Assembly (NCBI RefSeq): GCF_004025585.1
Contig: NZ_QTZO01000010.1
Span: 47,984 to 111,983, forward strand
Origin: Pseudodesulfovibrio sp. S3
GTDB lineage: Bacteria; Desulfobacterota; Desulfovibrionia; Desulfovibrionales; Desulfovibrionaceae
Direction of reading: 5' to 3'
Length of the DNA: 64,000 nt
Shown here piece after piece: positions 44,850-54,360 of the stretch; the stretch's first letter is position 1, and each line of letters starts with the position of its first letter. A program made the position numbers and the translations under genes. Under the pieces are notes generated by a model. The model was not told the origin of the DNA, did no database searches, and was given only the letters and a program-made list of their open reading frames with translations.

Positions 44850-45959
44850 CTAAAGGGAACGATGCTGGAGCTTGATGCGCATGACGCGCTCAATGGATTG
44901 CACCTGGGTCTTGTCTTCGTGGGTGACCAGGCTGACGGCCTCTCCACCCCGTCCGGCCCGGCCGGTACGGCCGATACGGTGGGTGTAGGTCTCCACAGTG
45001 TCCGGCATGTCAAAGTTGATGACATGGGAAATGCAGTCGCAGTCGATGCCGCGCGCCGCGATGTCCGTGGCCACCATGATGGTGAACTTGCCCTGGCGGA
45101 AACCGTCCAATGCCTTTTGACGCTGGCTCTGGCTCATGTTGCCTTGCAGGAACGTGCAGTTGTAGCCGTCGTTGCTGAGCTTGCGGGACAGGTTCTTGGC
45201 CTTGTGCTTGGTCCGGGTAAAGATGAGCACGCTCTGGTGATCCGTGGTGTCGAGCAGCTTGCCCAGCAGACCTATCTTGAGGTGGTTCTGGGTGGTGTAG
45301 AAGGCGTGGCCCACGCTCGCCACCGCAACGGTGTTGGCCACCTGAACCGTTTTGGGATTCACCAGGATGGTATTCGCAAGCTTGCGGATGTCCGCAGGCA
45401 TGGTGGCGGAAAAGAGCAGGTTCTGACGCTTGGCAGGCAGCTTGGCCAGGATGCGCTTGATGTCCGGCATGAAGCCCATGTCGAGCATGCGGTCCGCTTC
45501 GTCCAGGACCAGGGTGTCGATATGGTGCAGGTTCACGGCGCCCTTGCTCATGAGACGAACAAGACGGCCGGGGCAGGCCACAATGACCTGACAGGTGCTG
45601 AAGGCCCTGATCTGCGGATTCATGCCCACGCCGCCGATGACCACATCACTGCGGACGGGGGTCTGCTTGCCGAGATCGCGAAAATTCTGGTTGATCTGCA
45701 GGGCCAGCTCGCGGGTCGGTGCGAGCACCAGGACGCGGGGGATGGCCTGGGTCGCCTTCTTGCTTTCAAGGAGACGCTGCAGGATGGGCAGGGCAAAGGC
45801 AGCGGTCTTGCCGGTGCCGGTCTGGGCCAGGCCCATGACATCATGCCCCTCCAGGATCAGCGGAATGGCCTGATCCTGAATGGGGGTGGGGGTTTCATAG
45901 CCACAGGCTTTGATGCCTGAATTGATACGCTGATCAAGGGAAAAAGTAGAAAAAGTCAT
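44850..45959 (-). CDS. DEAD-box RNA helicase (RhlE-type)
   Basis: A 369-residue helicase core with almost no C-terminal tail. Q motif YETPTPIQDQAIP, motif I AQTGTGKT, Ia PTRELALQ, II DEAD, III SAT, IV LIFTRTK, V ARGID and VI HRIGRTGRAGR are all present. These enzymes unwind short RNA duplexes in ribosome assembly and RNA decay, and are often cold-induced. The start at 45959 is chosen over an in-frame ATG 135 bases upstream because AAAGG lies close before it and MTFSTFSLDQRI is the usual RhlE opening. Confidence 0.92.
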   Translation of the reverse strand: MTFSTFSLDQRINSGIKACGYETPTPIQDQAIPLILEGHDVMGLAQTGTGKTAAFALPILQRLLESKKATQAIPRVLVLAPTRELALQINQNFRDLGKQTPVRSDVVIGGVGMNPQIRAFSTCQVIVACPGRLVRLMSKGAVNLHHIDTLVLDEADRMLDMGFMPDIKRILAKLPAKRQNLLFSATMPADIRKLANTILVNPKTVQVANTVAVASVGHAFYTTQNHLKIGLLGKLLDTTDHQSVLIFTRTKHKAKNLSRKLSNDGYNCTFLQGNMSQSQRQKALDGFRQGKFTIMVATDIAARGIDCDCISHVINFDMPDTVETYTHRIGRTGRAGRGGEAVSLVTHEDKTQVQSIERVMRIKLQHRSL

Positions 45960-46304
45960 ATAAACCTTTGGTAAAAAGGAGTTAATTTCGACGGCGCGCG
46001 ACAGCGGTCGGGGTCCGGTTGCCCGGGTGTATTGGGGGTGGCTCTGGTACGGGAGTAAATCTTGGTTCGACTGATGTGGAACGTGGTTGCCCAAATGGGG
46101 CTAAGAAGTATTCGTGCGTCCAGTCACGCTGAGCTGCACCGCTTATCAATCATTACCAGAACAAAGTAAAGCGTTATTTATGCGGCAAAAATCAGACCTT
46201 CCAAGGCAGCGCCCCCGCACTCGCAAGCAGTGGGGGGACGATCATTGAAGCCTGTCCGACCTCGCCATGAGGACGAGAATGGTGTCGGGACCGAGTACCG
46301 GCCG
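45960..46304. other. helicase leader region
   Basis: No supported gene lies here. A long 5' leader would fit the post-transcriptional cold control seen for many DEAD-box genes, but I see no decisive structure; a GC-rich imperfect stem lies near 46198-46231. Confidence 0.4.
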
Positions 46305-46457
46305 TCACGGAAGTGAGGTTCCCGGAGTCGCCGAGTGAAGACTGTTTCCTTCCTTGTCAGACGGATGCACGCTGCTCCGACACAGGGGACACATTGTTTC
46401 CAGTATTAATGCATCCCAGGTTCCGACCCAGTCGCATTTGTCACATTGATACCTCAT
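46305..46457 (-). CDS. 50-residue zinc-ribbon microprotein
   Basis: MRYQCDKCDWVGTWDAL begins a 50-residue protein with CDKC and MCPLC, a four-cysteine zinc-ribbon pair about 18 residues apart. GGAGG precedes the ATG by 5 bases. The rest is polar. It follows the Hsp20 remnant by 77 bases on the same strand. The cysteine spacing and ribosome site are the support; no function can be assigned. Confidence 0.6.
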   Translation of the reverse strand: MRYQCDKCDWVGTWDALILETMCPLCRSSVHPSDKEGNSLHSATPGTSLP

Positions 46458-46534
46458 GCTTCCTCCATATTGCCGGAAGACCCCGGCCGAAACCAGGGTC
46501 AACACATTGAATGGGCAGTTCGAAATACAGGGGG

Positions 46535-46678
46535 CTAGGTGCCGATGGCTATCTTCCTGGACTCGCTTTCGGCTCTCTTGATCCTCGGCATGGAGATGCA
46601 CAGGACCCCCTTGTTCAACTTGGCATTGACCTGTTCCCTCTTGAACCAATTCCAGGGGTTCAGCTTGGAAACGGTCAT
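46535..46678 (-). pseudogene. internally deleted Hsp20/alpha-crystallin gene
   Basis: From the ATG at 46678, after AAGGAGG, a 47-residue frame reads TVSKLNPWNWFKREQ, like an Hsp20 N-terminus, and passes directly to VNAKLNKGVLCISMPRIKRA and SRKIAIGT, like the Hsp20 C-terminal strand and tail. The intervening alpha-crystallin core (about 80 residues) is missing without a frame break. It keeps a strong ribosome site, so a short peptide may still be made. Confidence 0.55.
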
Positions 46679-46783
46679 AGCATCCTCCTTGAATGGGTAA
46701 AAGTTGCCACTGGTATTCCATGTATAAATCGCATTCCAGGGCTGTCAAGATTCCTCGCAAACCCATGCCCACCGGCGATCCGG

Positions 46784-47350
46784 TCATACGGCCCGGCGCA
46801 TTTTGGCGGGTTTGCCCCTGATGATGCCGAGCAGGCTCCGGCCCGCGAAGGAGAGTTCTCCGCTGTTGTCGACCAGCTCCAAACAGGGGTGGTTGACCGC
46901 ATAGGCCTCGGCCCGCTCCAGGCGGCGCTGAATCTCCTCTGTCGACTCCCGGCCGCGCAGGATAAGACGCTGGTGCAGGATGTCGCTGTCCACCGAGATC
47001 AATACGGGGCGGATGTCCGGGTACAGCCGGGACGCCTCGGGAAGATAGGCCCTGGAACCGTTGACCACCACATTGAGACCCGCCTCCATCCAGGAGTTGA
47101 CTTCCACGCCCAACCCATAGCGGAATCCGTGACTGTCCCAGTGCAGGGCAAAAAGACCGCGCTCCAGCCGGGCCTGGTATTCATCGGGCTGCAAGAAAAC
47201 GTGATTCTCCCCCCCGGCATCGGCCGGTCTCGTAATGTACCGGTGAGCAAAGGCGGCTTCGTTGCCCGGACAATGCCTGCGGGCGTATTGCATGAGGCTG
47301 TCCTTGCCGCTGCCGGACGGTCCGATCACGTAGATCAATCTTCCTGTCAT
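46784..47350 (-). CDS. phnN: PhnN ribose 1,5-bisphosphate phosphokinase
   Basis: A 188-residue kinase that makes PRPP from ribosyl 1,5-bisphosphate in the C-P lyase pathway. The P-loop is VIGPSGSGKDSLM and the guanylate-kinase-like core has HRYITRPADAGGENHVFL and VNGSRAYLPEA. Length and motifs are those of PhnN. It follows the DUF1045 gene with a one-base overlap (TAATG) on the minus strand, separate from the main phn operon. Confidence 0.93.
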   Translation of the reverse strand: MTGRLIYVIGPSGSGKDSLMQYARRHCPGNEAAFAHRYITRPADAGGENHVFLQPDEYQARLERGLFALHWDSHGFRYGLGVEVNSWMEAGLNVVVNGSRAYLPEASRLYPDIRPVLISVDSDILHQRLILRGRESTEEIQRRLERAEAYAVNHPCLELVDNSGELSFAGRSLLGIIRGKPAKMRRAV

Positions 47351-48057
47351 TAATAATCCCTCCCGGTTCCGAGCCTGGACCGGTGCATCAAGGTAAACGG
47401 AGCCTGCCTGTCATGCTGGTGGAAAACGCACAGCTCGCGGACCGGCCAGGGACGCCCGGTGACACCAATGGCATACCGGGTAACAATGTCAAAGAGTTCG
47501 GCCCGCCGGGCTTCCTCCTCTACATGGCCGGTCAAGGTGACATGAAACCGGAATTCCTCCAGGACATAGGGATATCCCCACATTTCAAGGAGCCGCTCCT
47601 GGTTCCCGGTCAACCCCTTGGCGCGCCGGGCTTTCTTTTCAGCCGACAAAGGAGGCGCGCGAAATGGGTGCAGGGCGCGCAGGGCCGCTTCGGCCAAATG
47701 CGCCAACCCGGCCTGATCTTCGGGAACAAGGGCGAGGAACGAGCCTATCGGCCTGACCGACAGCGGAGCCATCTCAAACGGTTCCTGCGTCCGGGCAAGG
47801 GCTTCAATGTAGCCGATAAATTCCTGACGAGTACACCCGCCGCCGAGCGCCATCGGCGGAACCAGGGTACCGTGAAACCCGTAGTGCCTGGGTGTGGCGG
47901 TCAGATCGCTCAATGCCTCATGATCCAGGCCGGGCGGGCTGGGCTGGGCCACAGGCTTGCCATCCGGGTTGCGGCCGAGCCAGGCCGCACCGAAGCGCTC
48001 AAGTTCGCTCCCCTGTTCCGGGGCGTAATATACGGCGTATCGTTCCGGCATCAGCAT
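47350..48057 (-). CDS. DUF1045 2H-phosphoesterase of phosphonate metabolism
   Basis: A 235-residue protein with two H-x-T/S motifs: HGTL in [10 protein letters not shown] and HVTL in RFHVTLTGH, the signature of 2H phosphoesterases. DUF1045 members are found beside phn genes, and PhnP, which opens the 5-phosphoribosyl 1,2-cyclic phosphate in E. coli, is absent here. This protein is therefore the likely replacement. It overlaps the acetyltransferase gene upstream by a few bases and phnN downstream by one. Activity is inferred. Confidence 0.82.
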   Translation of the reverse strand: MLMPERYAVYYAPEQGSELERFGAAWLGRNPDGKPVAQPSPPGLDHEALSDLTATPRHYGFHGTLVPPMALGGGCTRQEFIGYIEALARTQEPFEMAPLSVRPIGSFLALVPEDQAGLAHLAEAALRALHPFRAPPLSAEKKARRAKGLTGNQERLLEMWGYPYVLEEFRFHVTLTGHVEEEARRAELFDIVTRYAIGVTGRPWPVRELCVFHQHDRQAPFTLMHRSRLGTGRDY

Positions 48058-48692
48058 CCCTCGCTTTCGTACTTGTCCAGAAATGCCTCCACCGGCAATC
48101 GGCGGAAATCCGGGACTGCCCGACCAAGGCGGTCATGGGACCAGTCCCACCAGCAGAGACGGGCCAATCGTTCCCGGACGGCCTGCGGGAACCGTTCCTT
48201 GATGAATCCGGCCGGAACCCCTCCCGCGATGGTGTAGGAGGAGACATCCTTGCTGACCACGGCCCCGGCCGCGACCACAGCACCGTCGCCGACGGTCACG
48301 CCGGGCAGGACAATGGCCCCGTGCCCCAGCCAGACGTCATTGCCGATGACCGCCCGCTGTTTGCGCCGCCAGTCAAAAAGCCACTCGTCGTCCGGGCCGA
48401 ACCCGTAGCGGCTGCTGCGGTAGGTGAAATGGTGCTGCGCGGTCCGCCACATGGGATGGTTGGTCGGACCGATGCGGACCATGGAGGCCACGGACACGAA
48501 CTTGCCGATGTCCGCGTGGGCCACGTCGCAACCGGGGCTAAGATAGGAATAATCCCCCAGGGAACTCTCCAGCATGAGGCAGCCTTCGAGAACCTCCGTA
48601 TACATGCCGAGGGAGCAGTCGTTGATGTCTGCCGAGGGATGGACCCTGGGCCTGGGGCCCAATCCGCTGTTCGTGTTCATATAGGTGTTCAT
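48051..48692 (-). CDS. hexapeptide-repeat acetyltransferase of phosphonate clusters
   Basis: A 213-residue left-handed beta-helix transferase with repeats such as [17 protein letters not shown] and [31 protein letters not shown]. It carries the acyltransferase loop [17 protein letters not shown] with a probable catalytic His. Proteins of this family recur in C-P lyase clusters and may acetylate aminoalkylphosphonates, as the unrelated PhnO does. A possible PhnF site lies 122 to 135 bases upstream. It heads the minus-strand phn operon. Confidence 0.85.
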   Translation of the reverse strand: MNTYMNTNSGLGPRPRVHPSADINDCSLGMYTEVLEGCLMLESSLGDYSYLSPGCDVAHADIGKFVSVASMVRIGPTNHPMWRTAQHHFTYRSSRYGFGPDDEWLFDWRRKQRAVIGNDVWLGHGAIVLPGVTVGDGAVVAAGAVVSKDVSSYTIAGGVPAGFIKERFPQAVRERLARLCWWDWSHDRLGRAVPDFRRLPVEAFLDKYESEGC

Positions 48693-48813
48693 GCCTTCCT
48701 GACTTACAGACGCGCCCGGCTTGAAAAAGCACGGGAGCGCATCATTTGTGAGACGAAAACGACAGCAGTGTTACAACAAGTTGAAATTCCATCCAAAAGC
48801 GCACAAGTCGAGG

Positions 48814-48827
48814 ACTTGTCTAGTGCC
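48814..48827. promoter_or_regulatory. possible PhnF half-site
   Basis: ACTTGTCTAGTGCC carries TTGTCTAG, the left half of the perfect palindrome at 49694-49709. It lies upstream of the minus-strand acetyltransferase/DUF1045/phnN operon. Part of it overlaps an inverted repeat ACAAGTC-GAG-GACTTGT. Confidence 0.45.
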
Positions 48828-48922
48828 TCGTTCCACGGCTTGGCCTACCACGGCCTCAACACGCCACACCCGCACCGGGTACAGGGCGGACAACCAAGGA
48901 ACAGGGCATGACATCAATCGGT

Positions 48923-49639
48923 CTACTCCACCAGGATCTGCACCCAGTCGCTGGCAAAGAGGCAGACGCCGAATTCCACCGGCACGCCGGACTCGTCAAC
49001 ATTGACGCTTTCGGTGATCAGCACGGGTCTGGTCTTGGGCTGGGCCAACTCCCGAGCCTCCTCGGCAGTGGGCATACGGGAGATGATCCGTGTCCGCTTC
49101 CTGGAATAGTCGCCGACCCCGAAGTGTTCCAAGGTCCGGGTCACGGAACCGTACTCCCGATAGACGCGCACCATGCCCGGGAACAAGGCCCGCGGGAAAT
49201 AGGACTTGGAATAGCTTATCCGGCGGCCGTCCGCCTCCCCGGCACTGGTGATGCGGGTCACGACCTCGCCCGGCCTGATGCCAAGAGCCTCGGCCACCAC
49301 TCCGTCCGCCTCGGTATCCACGGCCATGAGCAGGATGTTGCCGGGTTCTCGACGCTGGCGGGACAGGTTCTCGCTGAAGCGGGTCCGCCTGCTGACCGGA
49401 TAATGGATGACCGGTTCGCGCACAAAGGAACCTCGCCCCTGCTCCACGCGTATCAATCCGCCCTCCTCCAGAACGGCCAGGGCGCGGCGGATGGTATGCC
49501 GGTTGACGCCGAACTCTGCAGACAGACTGCTCTCAGACGGCAGCCTGTCACCCGGCCCGAACCGACCGGAGGCAATGTCCGCCTCCATCTGCGAATATAT
49601 CTGACGCCACAGGGCGACACCGTTTCCCCGGATGAGCAT
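48923..49639 (-). CDS. phnF: PhnF-like GntR/HutC regulator
   Basis: A 238-residue repressor-type regulator: winged helix (RFGPGDRLPSESSLSAEFGVNRHTIRRALAVLEEGGLI) and a UTRA effector domain (~80-235). It is divergent from phnG and shares the 88-base gap holding a perfect operator-like palindrome. PhnF family members repress phosphonate genes in the absence of substrate or pathway intermediates. AGGAGAG precedes the start. Confidence 0.9.
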   Translation of the reverse strand: MLIRGNGVALWRQIYSQMEADIASGRFGPGDRLPSESSLSAEFGVNRHTIRRALAVLEEGGLIRVEQGRGSFVREPVIHYPVSRRTRFSENLSRQRREPGNILLMAVDTEADGVVAEALGIRPGEVVTRITSAGEADGRRISYSKSYFPRALFPGMVRVYREYGSVTRTLEHFGVGDYSRKRTRIISRMPTAEEARELAQPKTRPVLITESVNVDESGVPVEFGVCLFASDWVQILVE

Positions 49640-49693
49640 GGCTCTCCTCCCTTTGTTGCTTTCCAGCCAGGCATCGACACCACATACAACTGC

Positions 49694-49709
49694 GGTTGTC
49701 TAGACAACC
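49694..49709. promoter_or_regulatory. PhnF operator
   Basis: GGTTGTCTAGACAACC, a perfect 16-bp palindrome with the GTCTAGAC core of HutC-type operators. It lies in the phnF-phnG divergent gap, 18 bases before the phnG start. Confidence 0.72.
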
Positions 49710-49727
49710 CCCAAGGATTTCACAGAA

Positions 49728-50207
49728 ATGAAACCTGACAGTGACACTAAAGACCCCATGCATCCGCAAACCCGGGACAGAAAGAACTGGATGGGAGTGC
49801 TCTCCCGTACCGGAACGGACCGGCTGGAAGCGCTCTTGGCCGACCTCGGCCCAGTGCTCACGTTCGAGCACCTCCGACCGCCGGAAGTCGGCATGGCCAT
49901 GGTCCGTGCCCGGACCGAAGCCAGGGGCGGCCAGTTCAACCTCGGCGAGATGACCGTGTCCCGCTGTTCCGTCCGCCTTGAAGACGGAAACGTCGGCCAC
50001 GGGTACGTGATCGGACGCGACAAGCGGCATGCGGAGCTGGCAGCCGTCTTTGACGCGCTGTTGCAGCACCCCGAACACGGACCGTCCATACGGGAGACCA
50101 TCATTACTCCGCTCGCCTGCGAACTGAGCAGGAAGCAGAAAGAACACGCAGCCAAGACCGCGGCCACCAGGGTGAACTTCTTCACCATGGCCCGCGGCGA
50201 AGACTAA
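49728..50207 (+). CDS. phnG: C-P lyase subunit PhnG
   Basis: A 159-residue component of the PhnGHIJ core complex. Recognised by NWMGVLSRTGTDRLEALL, the central RPPEVGMAMVRART and the metal/phosphonate-handling GGQFNLGEMTVSRC. The first ATG is used; another at 49758 would trim ten residues and is also possible. First gene of the long plus-strand phn operon. Confidence 0.93.
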   Translation: MKPDSDTKDPMHPQTRDRKNWMGVLSRTGTDRLEALLADLGPVLTFEHLRPPEVGMAMVRARTEARGGQFNLGEMTVSRCSVRLEDGNVGHGYVIGRDKRHAELAAVFDALLQHPEHGPSIRETIITPLACELSRKQKEHAAKTAATRVNFFTMARGED

Positions 50208-50217
50208 GGGGTACACC

Positions 50218-50817
50218 ATGCCAGGATACGCCATGGACTCGACCTTTCAGGACAAGAGAGATCCTGCCCACGACAACCAGAGGATATTCCGGGCAATACT
50301 GCTCACCATGTCCCACCCCGGCACGGTGACCGTGCTCGGCAACTGGCCCAATCCCCCCAAGGGATTACACCCGGCTGCGGCCGCTGTCTGCCTTGCCTTG
50401 GTGGACATGGACACACCACTTTGGGTCAATACGGGTACGCCGCTGGATGTCCAGACCTACCTGAGATTCCACTGCGGCTGCCCCATCACGAGAAAACCGG
50501 AAAACTGCGCCTTCGGCCTGGTCCTCGACGGCAACGCCCTGCCCGACCTGGACCAATTCAACCCCGGCGACATCGAATATCCCGACCGTTCAGCCACCCT
50601 GATCATCCAGGTTGCCTCCCTTGACGTGGGCAAAGGCGTCAGACTCAGTGGTCCGGGCATCAAAGAGGACACCCAGCTCCACGTAGCCGGGCTGCATACG
50701 GATTTCTGGCGGGCCATGCAGCGGAACAGCCTGCGCTTTCCGCTCGGGTTCGATGTGATTCTGACAACGGAAACAGAGATCGTCTCGCTCCCGAGAACGG
50801 TCCAAGTGGGGATATAA
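50218..50817 (+). CDS. phnH: C-P lyase subunit PhnH
   Basis: A 199-residue PhnH. The N-terminus has FRAILLTMSHPGTV, the usual start of the family's pseudo-PLP-transferase fold, and the C-terminus has GVDVIL-like GFDVILTTETEIVSLPRT. PhnH is needed, with G and I, to form 5'-triphosphoribosyl phosphonate. It is 10 bases after phnG and adjoins the GTG start of phnI. Confidence 0.92.
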   Translation: MPGYAMDSTFQDKRDPAHDNQRIFRAILLTMSHPGTVTVLGNWPNPPKGLHPAAAAVCLALVDMDTPLWVNTGTPLDVQTYLRFHCGCPITRKPENCAFGLVLDGNALPDLDQFNPGDIEYPDRSATLIIQVASLDVGKGVRLSGPGIKEDTQLHVAGLHTDFWRAMQRNSLRFPLGFDVILTTETEIVSLPRTVQVGI

Positions 50818-50818
50818 C

Positions 50819-51913
50819 GTGTACGTAGCCGTCAAAGGTGGCGAAAAGGCCATCGACAATGCACACCGGCTCATGGCCGTGGAGCGGCGGGGAGACCCGG
50901 CCGTCCCGGAACTGACCGTGGAACAAATTCTCCAACAGATGCGGCTGGCCGTGGACCGGGTCATGAGCGAAGGGTCACTGTATGATCCCGAGCTGGCCGC
51001 CCTGGCCATCAAACAGTCGCGCGGCGACCTGGTGGAGGCGATATTCCTGCTCCGGGCCTATCGCACTACCCTGCCCAGGCTGTACACGACCCTGCCCCTG
51101 GACACCACGGCCATGCAGGTCCGCCGCCGCGTCTCCGCCACTTTCAAGGACATACCGGGCGGGCAGATGCTCGGCCCCACCTTCGACTACACCCATAGGC
51201 TCCTGGATTTCACCCTGGCTGCGGAATCCCTGCCCTCCAAGGCCGCAACCACGCCCGTCGAGGCTCCCGATGCCCCCCTTTCGAGGATCATGGACATTCT
51301 CGGCAGGGAAGGACTGGTGGACAGCCCGGACCCAAACGACGCGCGGGAAGTGGGCGACATCACCAAGGACCCCATGACCTTTCCCGCCGAACGCGACATC
51401 CGCTTGCAGAACCTTGCCCGCGGCGACGAGGGATTTCTCCTCGCCCTGGGATACTCCAGCCAGCGCGGCTTCGGTGACAACCATCCCTTTGCCGGAGAAA
51501 TCCGCATGGGTGAAGTAAGTGTTTCCGTAATACCTGACGAACTCGGTTTTGAAATCGAAATCGGCGACATAACCGTGTCCGAATGCGAAATGGTGACCAG
51601 CTTTGTCGGCTCGAAAGAAGAGCTGCCCAAATTCACCCGTGGTTACGGGCTTTCCTTCGGCTACAACGAACGCAAGGTCATGGCCATGTCCCTGGTGGAC
51701 CGATCCCTCCAGGCCCGCGACCTCGGGGAGGACATCACGGCTCCGTCCCAGGACGAGGAATTCGTCCTCTATCACAGCGACAACGTCGAAGCCCAAGGGT
51801 TTGTCCAGCACCTGAAACTCCCCCATTACGTGGACTTCCAGGCCGACCTGGTCATGGTCCGTGCCATGCGGAAAGAAATCACGAACAACACCAAGGCCGA
51901 GGAGGCCGCATGA
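50819..51913 (+). CDS. phnI: C-P lyase subunit PhnI
   Basis: A 364-residue PhnI starting at GTG one base after the phnH stop. Typical sequence: MYVAVKGGEKAIDNAH, SRGDLVEAIFLLRAYRTTLPR, TFDYTHRLLDFTL and the C-terminal FGYNERKVMAMSLVDRSL. PhnI is the nucleosidase/phosphonate-transfer subunit. Its TGA overlaps the phnJ start (ATGA), so translation is coupled. Confidence 0.95.
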   Translation: MYVAVKGGEKAIDNAHRLMAVERRGDPAVPELTVEQILQQMRLAVDRVMSEGSLYDPELAALAIKQSRGDLVEAIFLLRAYRTTLPRLYTTLPLDTTAMQVRRRVSATFKDIPGGQMLGPTFDYTHRLLDFTLAAESLPSKAATTPVEAPDAPLSRIMDILGREGLVDSPDPNDAREVGDITKDPMTFPAERDIRLQNLARGDEGFLLALGYSSQRGFGDNHPFAGEIRMGEVSVSVIPDELGFEIEIGDITVSECEMVTSFVGSKEELPKFTRGYGLSFGYNERKVMAMSLVDRSLQARDLGEDITAPSQDEEFVLYHSDNVEAQGFVQHLKLPHYVDFQADLVMVRAMRKEITNNTKAEEAA

Positions 51914-52872
51914 GCTTCACCACAGGGGCCGCAGCCGTGGAGGACAAAACTCCCGGCAGGGCCGAAACAGGATACAATTACGGATATCTGAACGAACAGA
52001 CCAAGCGGATGATCCGCCGGGCCATTCTCAAGGCCGTGGCCATACCCGGCTACCAGGTGCCCTTTGCCGGGCGCGAAATGCCCATGCCCTACGGATGGGG
52101 CACAGGCGGCATCCAGCTTTCAGCCAGCATACTCGGGTCCGACGACGTGTTCAAGGTCATTGACCAGGGCGCGGACGACACCACCAACGCCGTATCCATC
52201 CGCAAGTTCTTCGCCCGCGTCACCGGGGTGGAAACCACGGAAAAAACCACTGAAGCGAGCGTCATTCAGACCCGGCACCGCATCCCGGAAACGCCCCTGA
52301 CCGACGGACAGATCATGGTTTACCAGGTGCCCATCCCGGAACCGTTGCGCTGGGTCGAACCCCGCGAGACAGAAACCCGGAAGATGCACGCCCTGGAGGA
52401 ATACGGCGTCATGCACGTCCAGCTCTACGAGGACATTGCCCGGCACGGACGCATCGCCACCAACTTCATGTACCCGGTCAAGGTGAACGGCCGCTACATC
52501 ATGAGCCCTTCGCCCATCCCGAAATTCGACAACCCCAAGCTCGACATGAGCCCGGCCCTGCACATCTTCGGCGCGGGACGCGAAAAACGCATCTACGCGG
52601 TTCCGCCCTACACCGAGGTCAAAAGCCTTGATTTCGAGGACCACCCCTTCGCCGTGGAGACCTGGGACGACTGCTGCGCCCTGTGCGGAGCCACGGACAG
52701 CTATCTCGACGAGATTGTCCTCAACGACCAGGGCGAACGGATGTTCGTCTGCTCGGACACGGACTACTGCACCACCCGGCGCGAACAGGGGCATATCGGC
52801 CCCATGGGCGAACAGGAAGATATCGCGGAGCTCAAGGGCCACAACCCGATAAACGCACAGGAAAACCCATGA
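51910..52872 (+). CDS. phnJ: C-P lyase radical-SAM subunit PhnJ
   Basis: The 320-residue enzyme that breaks the C-P bond. It opens MSFTTGAAAVEDKTPGRAET. The C-terminal iron-sulfur site is seen in DDCCALCGATD and FVCSDTDYC, matching the CX2C...C radical-SAM cluster of PhnJ. A longer in-frame start lies inside phnI and lacks the usual N-terminus, so I use the overlapping ATG at 51910. It overlaps phnK by four bases. Confidence 0.96.
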   Translation: MSFTTGAAAVEDKTPGRAETGYNYGYLNEQTKRMIRRAILKAVAIPGYQVPFAGREMPMPYGWGTGGIQLSASILGSDDVFKVIDQGADDTTNAVSIRKFFARVTGVETTEKTTEASVIQTRHRIPETPLTDGQIMVYQVPIPEPLRWVEPRETETRKMHALEEYGVMHVQLYEDIARHGRIATNFMYPVKVNGRYIMSPSPIPKFDNPKLDMSPALHIFGAGREKRIYAVPPYTEVKSLDFEDHPFAVETWDDCCALCGATDSYLDEIVLNDQGERMFVCSDTDYCTTRREQGHIGPMGEQEDIAELKGHNPINAQENP

Positions 52873-53651
52873 CCACTTATACCGAACCCATGATCCGCGC
52901 CCTGGGCGTGACAAAGAGATACGGTCAGATGATCGGCTGCCGGGACATCAGCTTCGACCTGTGGCCCGGCGAGGTCATGGGTATTGTCGGGGAATCCGGT
53001 TCCGGCAAGTCCACCCTGCTCAGCTGCCTGTCCGGCAGGCTTGATCCCACCGAAGGGTCTGTCGGATACAGGTCCAACGAATTCGGCGACATCGACGTGC
53101 ACGGCTGCCCGGAAGCGATCCGGCGCAAGCTCCTGCGCACCGAGTTGGGCGTGGTTCACCAGAACCCGCGCGATGGGCTGCGCCTAGGTGTCACGGCCGG
53201 GGCCAACCTGGGCGAACGACTCATGAGCGTAGGAGCGCGGCATTACGGCAACATCCGGGCCACGGCCATGAAGTGGCTGGGCGAAGTGGAAATCAGCGCA
53301 GACCGCATCGACCACTTCCCCAAGACCTTTTCCGGGGGCATGCAGCAACGGCTGCAGATCGCCTGCAACCTGATCACCTCGCCCAGAATCGTCTTCATGG
53401 ACGAACCCACGGGCGGACTGGACGTGTCGGTCCAGGCCAAACTCCTGGACCTGCTCCGCAACCTGGTTTCCCGGCTCGGCCTGTCAGTGATCATCGTCAC
53501 CCACGACCTGGCCGTGGCCAGACTGCTGGCCCACCGGCTCATGGTCATGCAACAGGGTGAGGTGGTGGAAGCCGGGCTGACAGATCAGGTCCTCGACGAC
53601 CCGCAACACCCCTACACCCAACTGCTGGTGTCCTCCATCCTGCAGGCATAG
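52869..53651 (+). CDS. phnK: C-P lyase ABC-type protein PhnK
   Basis: A 260-residue ATPase with Walker [15 protein letters not shown], signature [15 protein letters not shown], Walker [15 protein letters not shown] and switch His in VTHD. PhnK binds the PhnGHIJ core rather than a membrane permease. The start at 52869 overlaps phnJ (ATGA). Confidence 0.94.
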   Translation: MTTYTEPMIRALGVTKRYGQMIGCRDISFDLWPGEVMGIVGESGSGKSTLLSCLSGRLDPTEGSVGYRSNEFGDIDVHGCPEAIRRKLLRTELGVVHQNPRDGLRLGVTAGANLGERLMSVGARHYGNIRATAMKWLGEVEISADRIDHFPKTFSGGMQQRLQIACNLITSPRIVFMDEPTGGLDVSVQAKLLDLLRNLVSRLGLSVIIVTHDLAVARLLAHRLMVMQQGEVVEAGLTDQVLDDPQHPYTQLLVSSILQA

Positions 53652-53659
53652 GAATCGCA

Positions 53660-54358
53660 ATGACACTCATGATATCCGTCAAAAACCTGGACAAGACCTT
53701 CACCCTGCATACCCAGGGAGGCACGGTCATCAACGTTTTCTCGGGCCTCAACCTGGACGTGCGGGCCGGGGAGTGCGTGGCCCTGGCCGGTTCTTCCGGC
53801 TCGGGAAAATCCTCCCTGATCTGCTCGCTCTACGGCAACTACCACCCGCAATCCGGTTCCGTTCACATCCGGCACCACGGGGAGATGGTCGACATCGTCA
53901 GCGCCACACCGAGGCAGGTCCTCGACATCCGCAAGCAGACCATGGGCTATGTCAGCCAGTTCCTGCGGGTGGTGCCGCGCGTGTCCGCCCTGGATGTGGT
54001 GGCCGAACCCCTGATCAACCTGACCGGCGACACGGTCACGGCCAGGGACAAGGCCGCCTTCCTGCTCAAACGCCTGAACATCCCTGCCGCCCTGTGGAGC
54101 CTGCCCCCAGCCACCTTTTCCGGGGGCGAGCAGCAGCGGGTGAACATCGCCAGGGGGTTCAGCGTGGATTATCCCGTGCTGCTTCTGGACGAACCCACCG
54201 CATCCCTGGACGCGGACAACCGCCAGGTGGTGGTCCAGCTCATCAGGGAGGCCAAGAAACGGGGTTCGGCCGTGGTCGGCATTTTCCACGACGAGGAAGT
54301 CCGCGACCTCGTCTCCGACAGACTCTTCGAAATGCGCAGCTTCAAGGAGGCCGCATAA
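53660..54358 (+). CDS. phnL: C-P lyase ABC-type protein PhnL
   Basis: A 232-residue ATPase, 8 bases after phnK. Walker A is [13 protein letters not shown], the signature [15 protein letters not shown] and Walker [13 protein letters not shown]. It contains SFKEAA at its C-terminus. PhnL is required for the methylphosphonate-forming step with PhnG, H and I. It ends two bases before phnM. Confidence 0.94.
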   Translation: MTLMISVKNLDKTFTLHTQGGTVINVFSGLNLDVRAGECVALAGSSGSGKSSLICSLYGNYHPQSGSVHIRHHGEMVDIVSATPRQVLDIRKQTMGYVSQFLRVVPRVSALDVVAEPLINLTGDTVTARDKAAFLLKRLNIPAALWSLPPATFSGGEQQRVNIARGFSVDYPVLLLDEPTASLDADNRQVVVQLIREAKKRGSAVVGIFHDEEVRDLVSDRLFEMRSFKEAA

Positions 54359-54360
54359 TC

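Noticed and set aside
46198..46231. GC-rich imperfect hairpin upstream of the helicase
   Set aside because: The pairing has mismatches and no T-run; I could not tell a terminator from chance.
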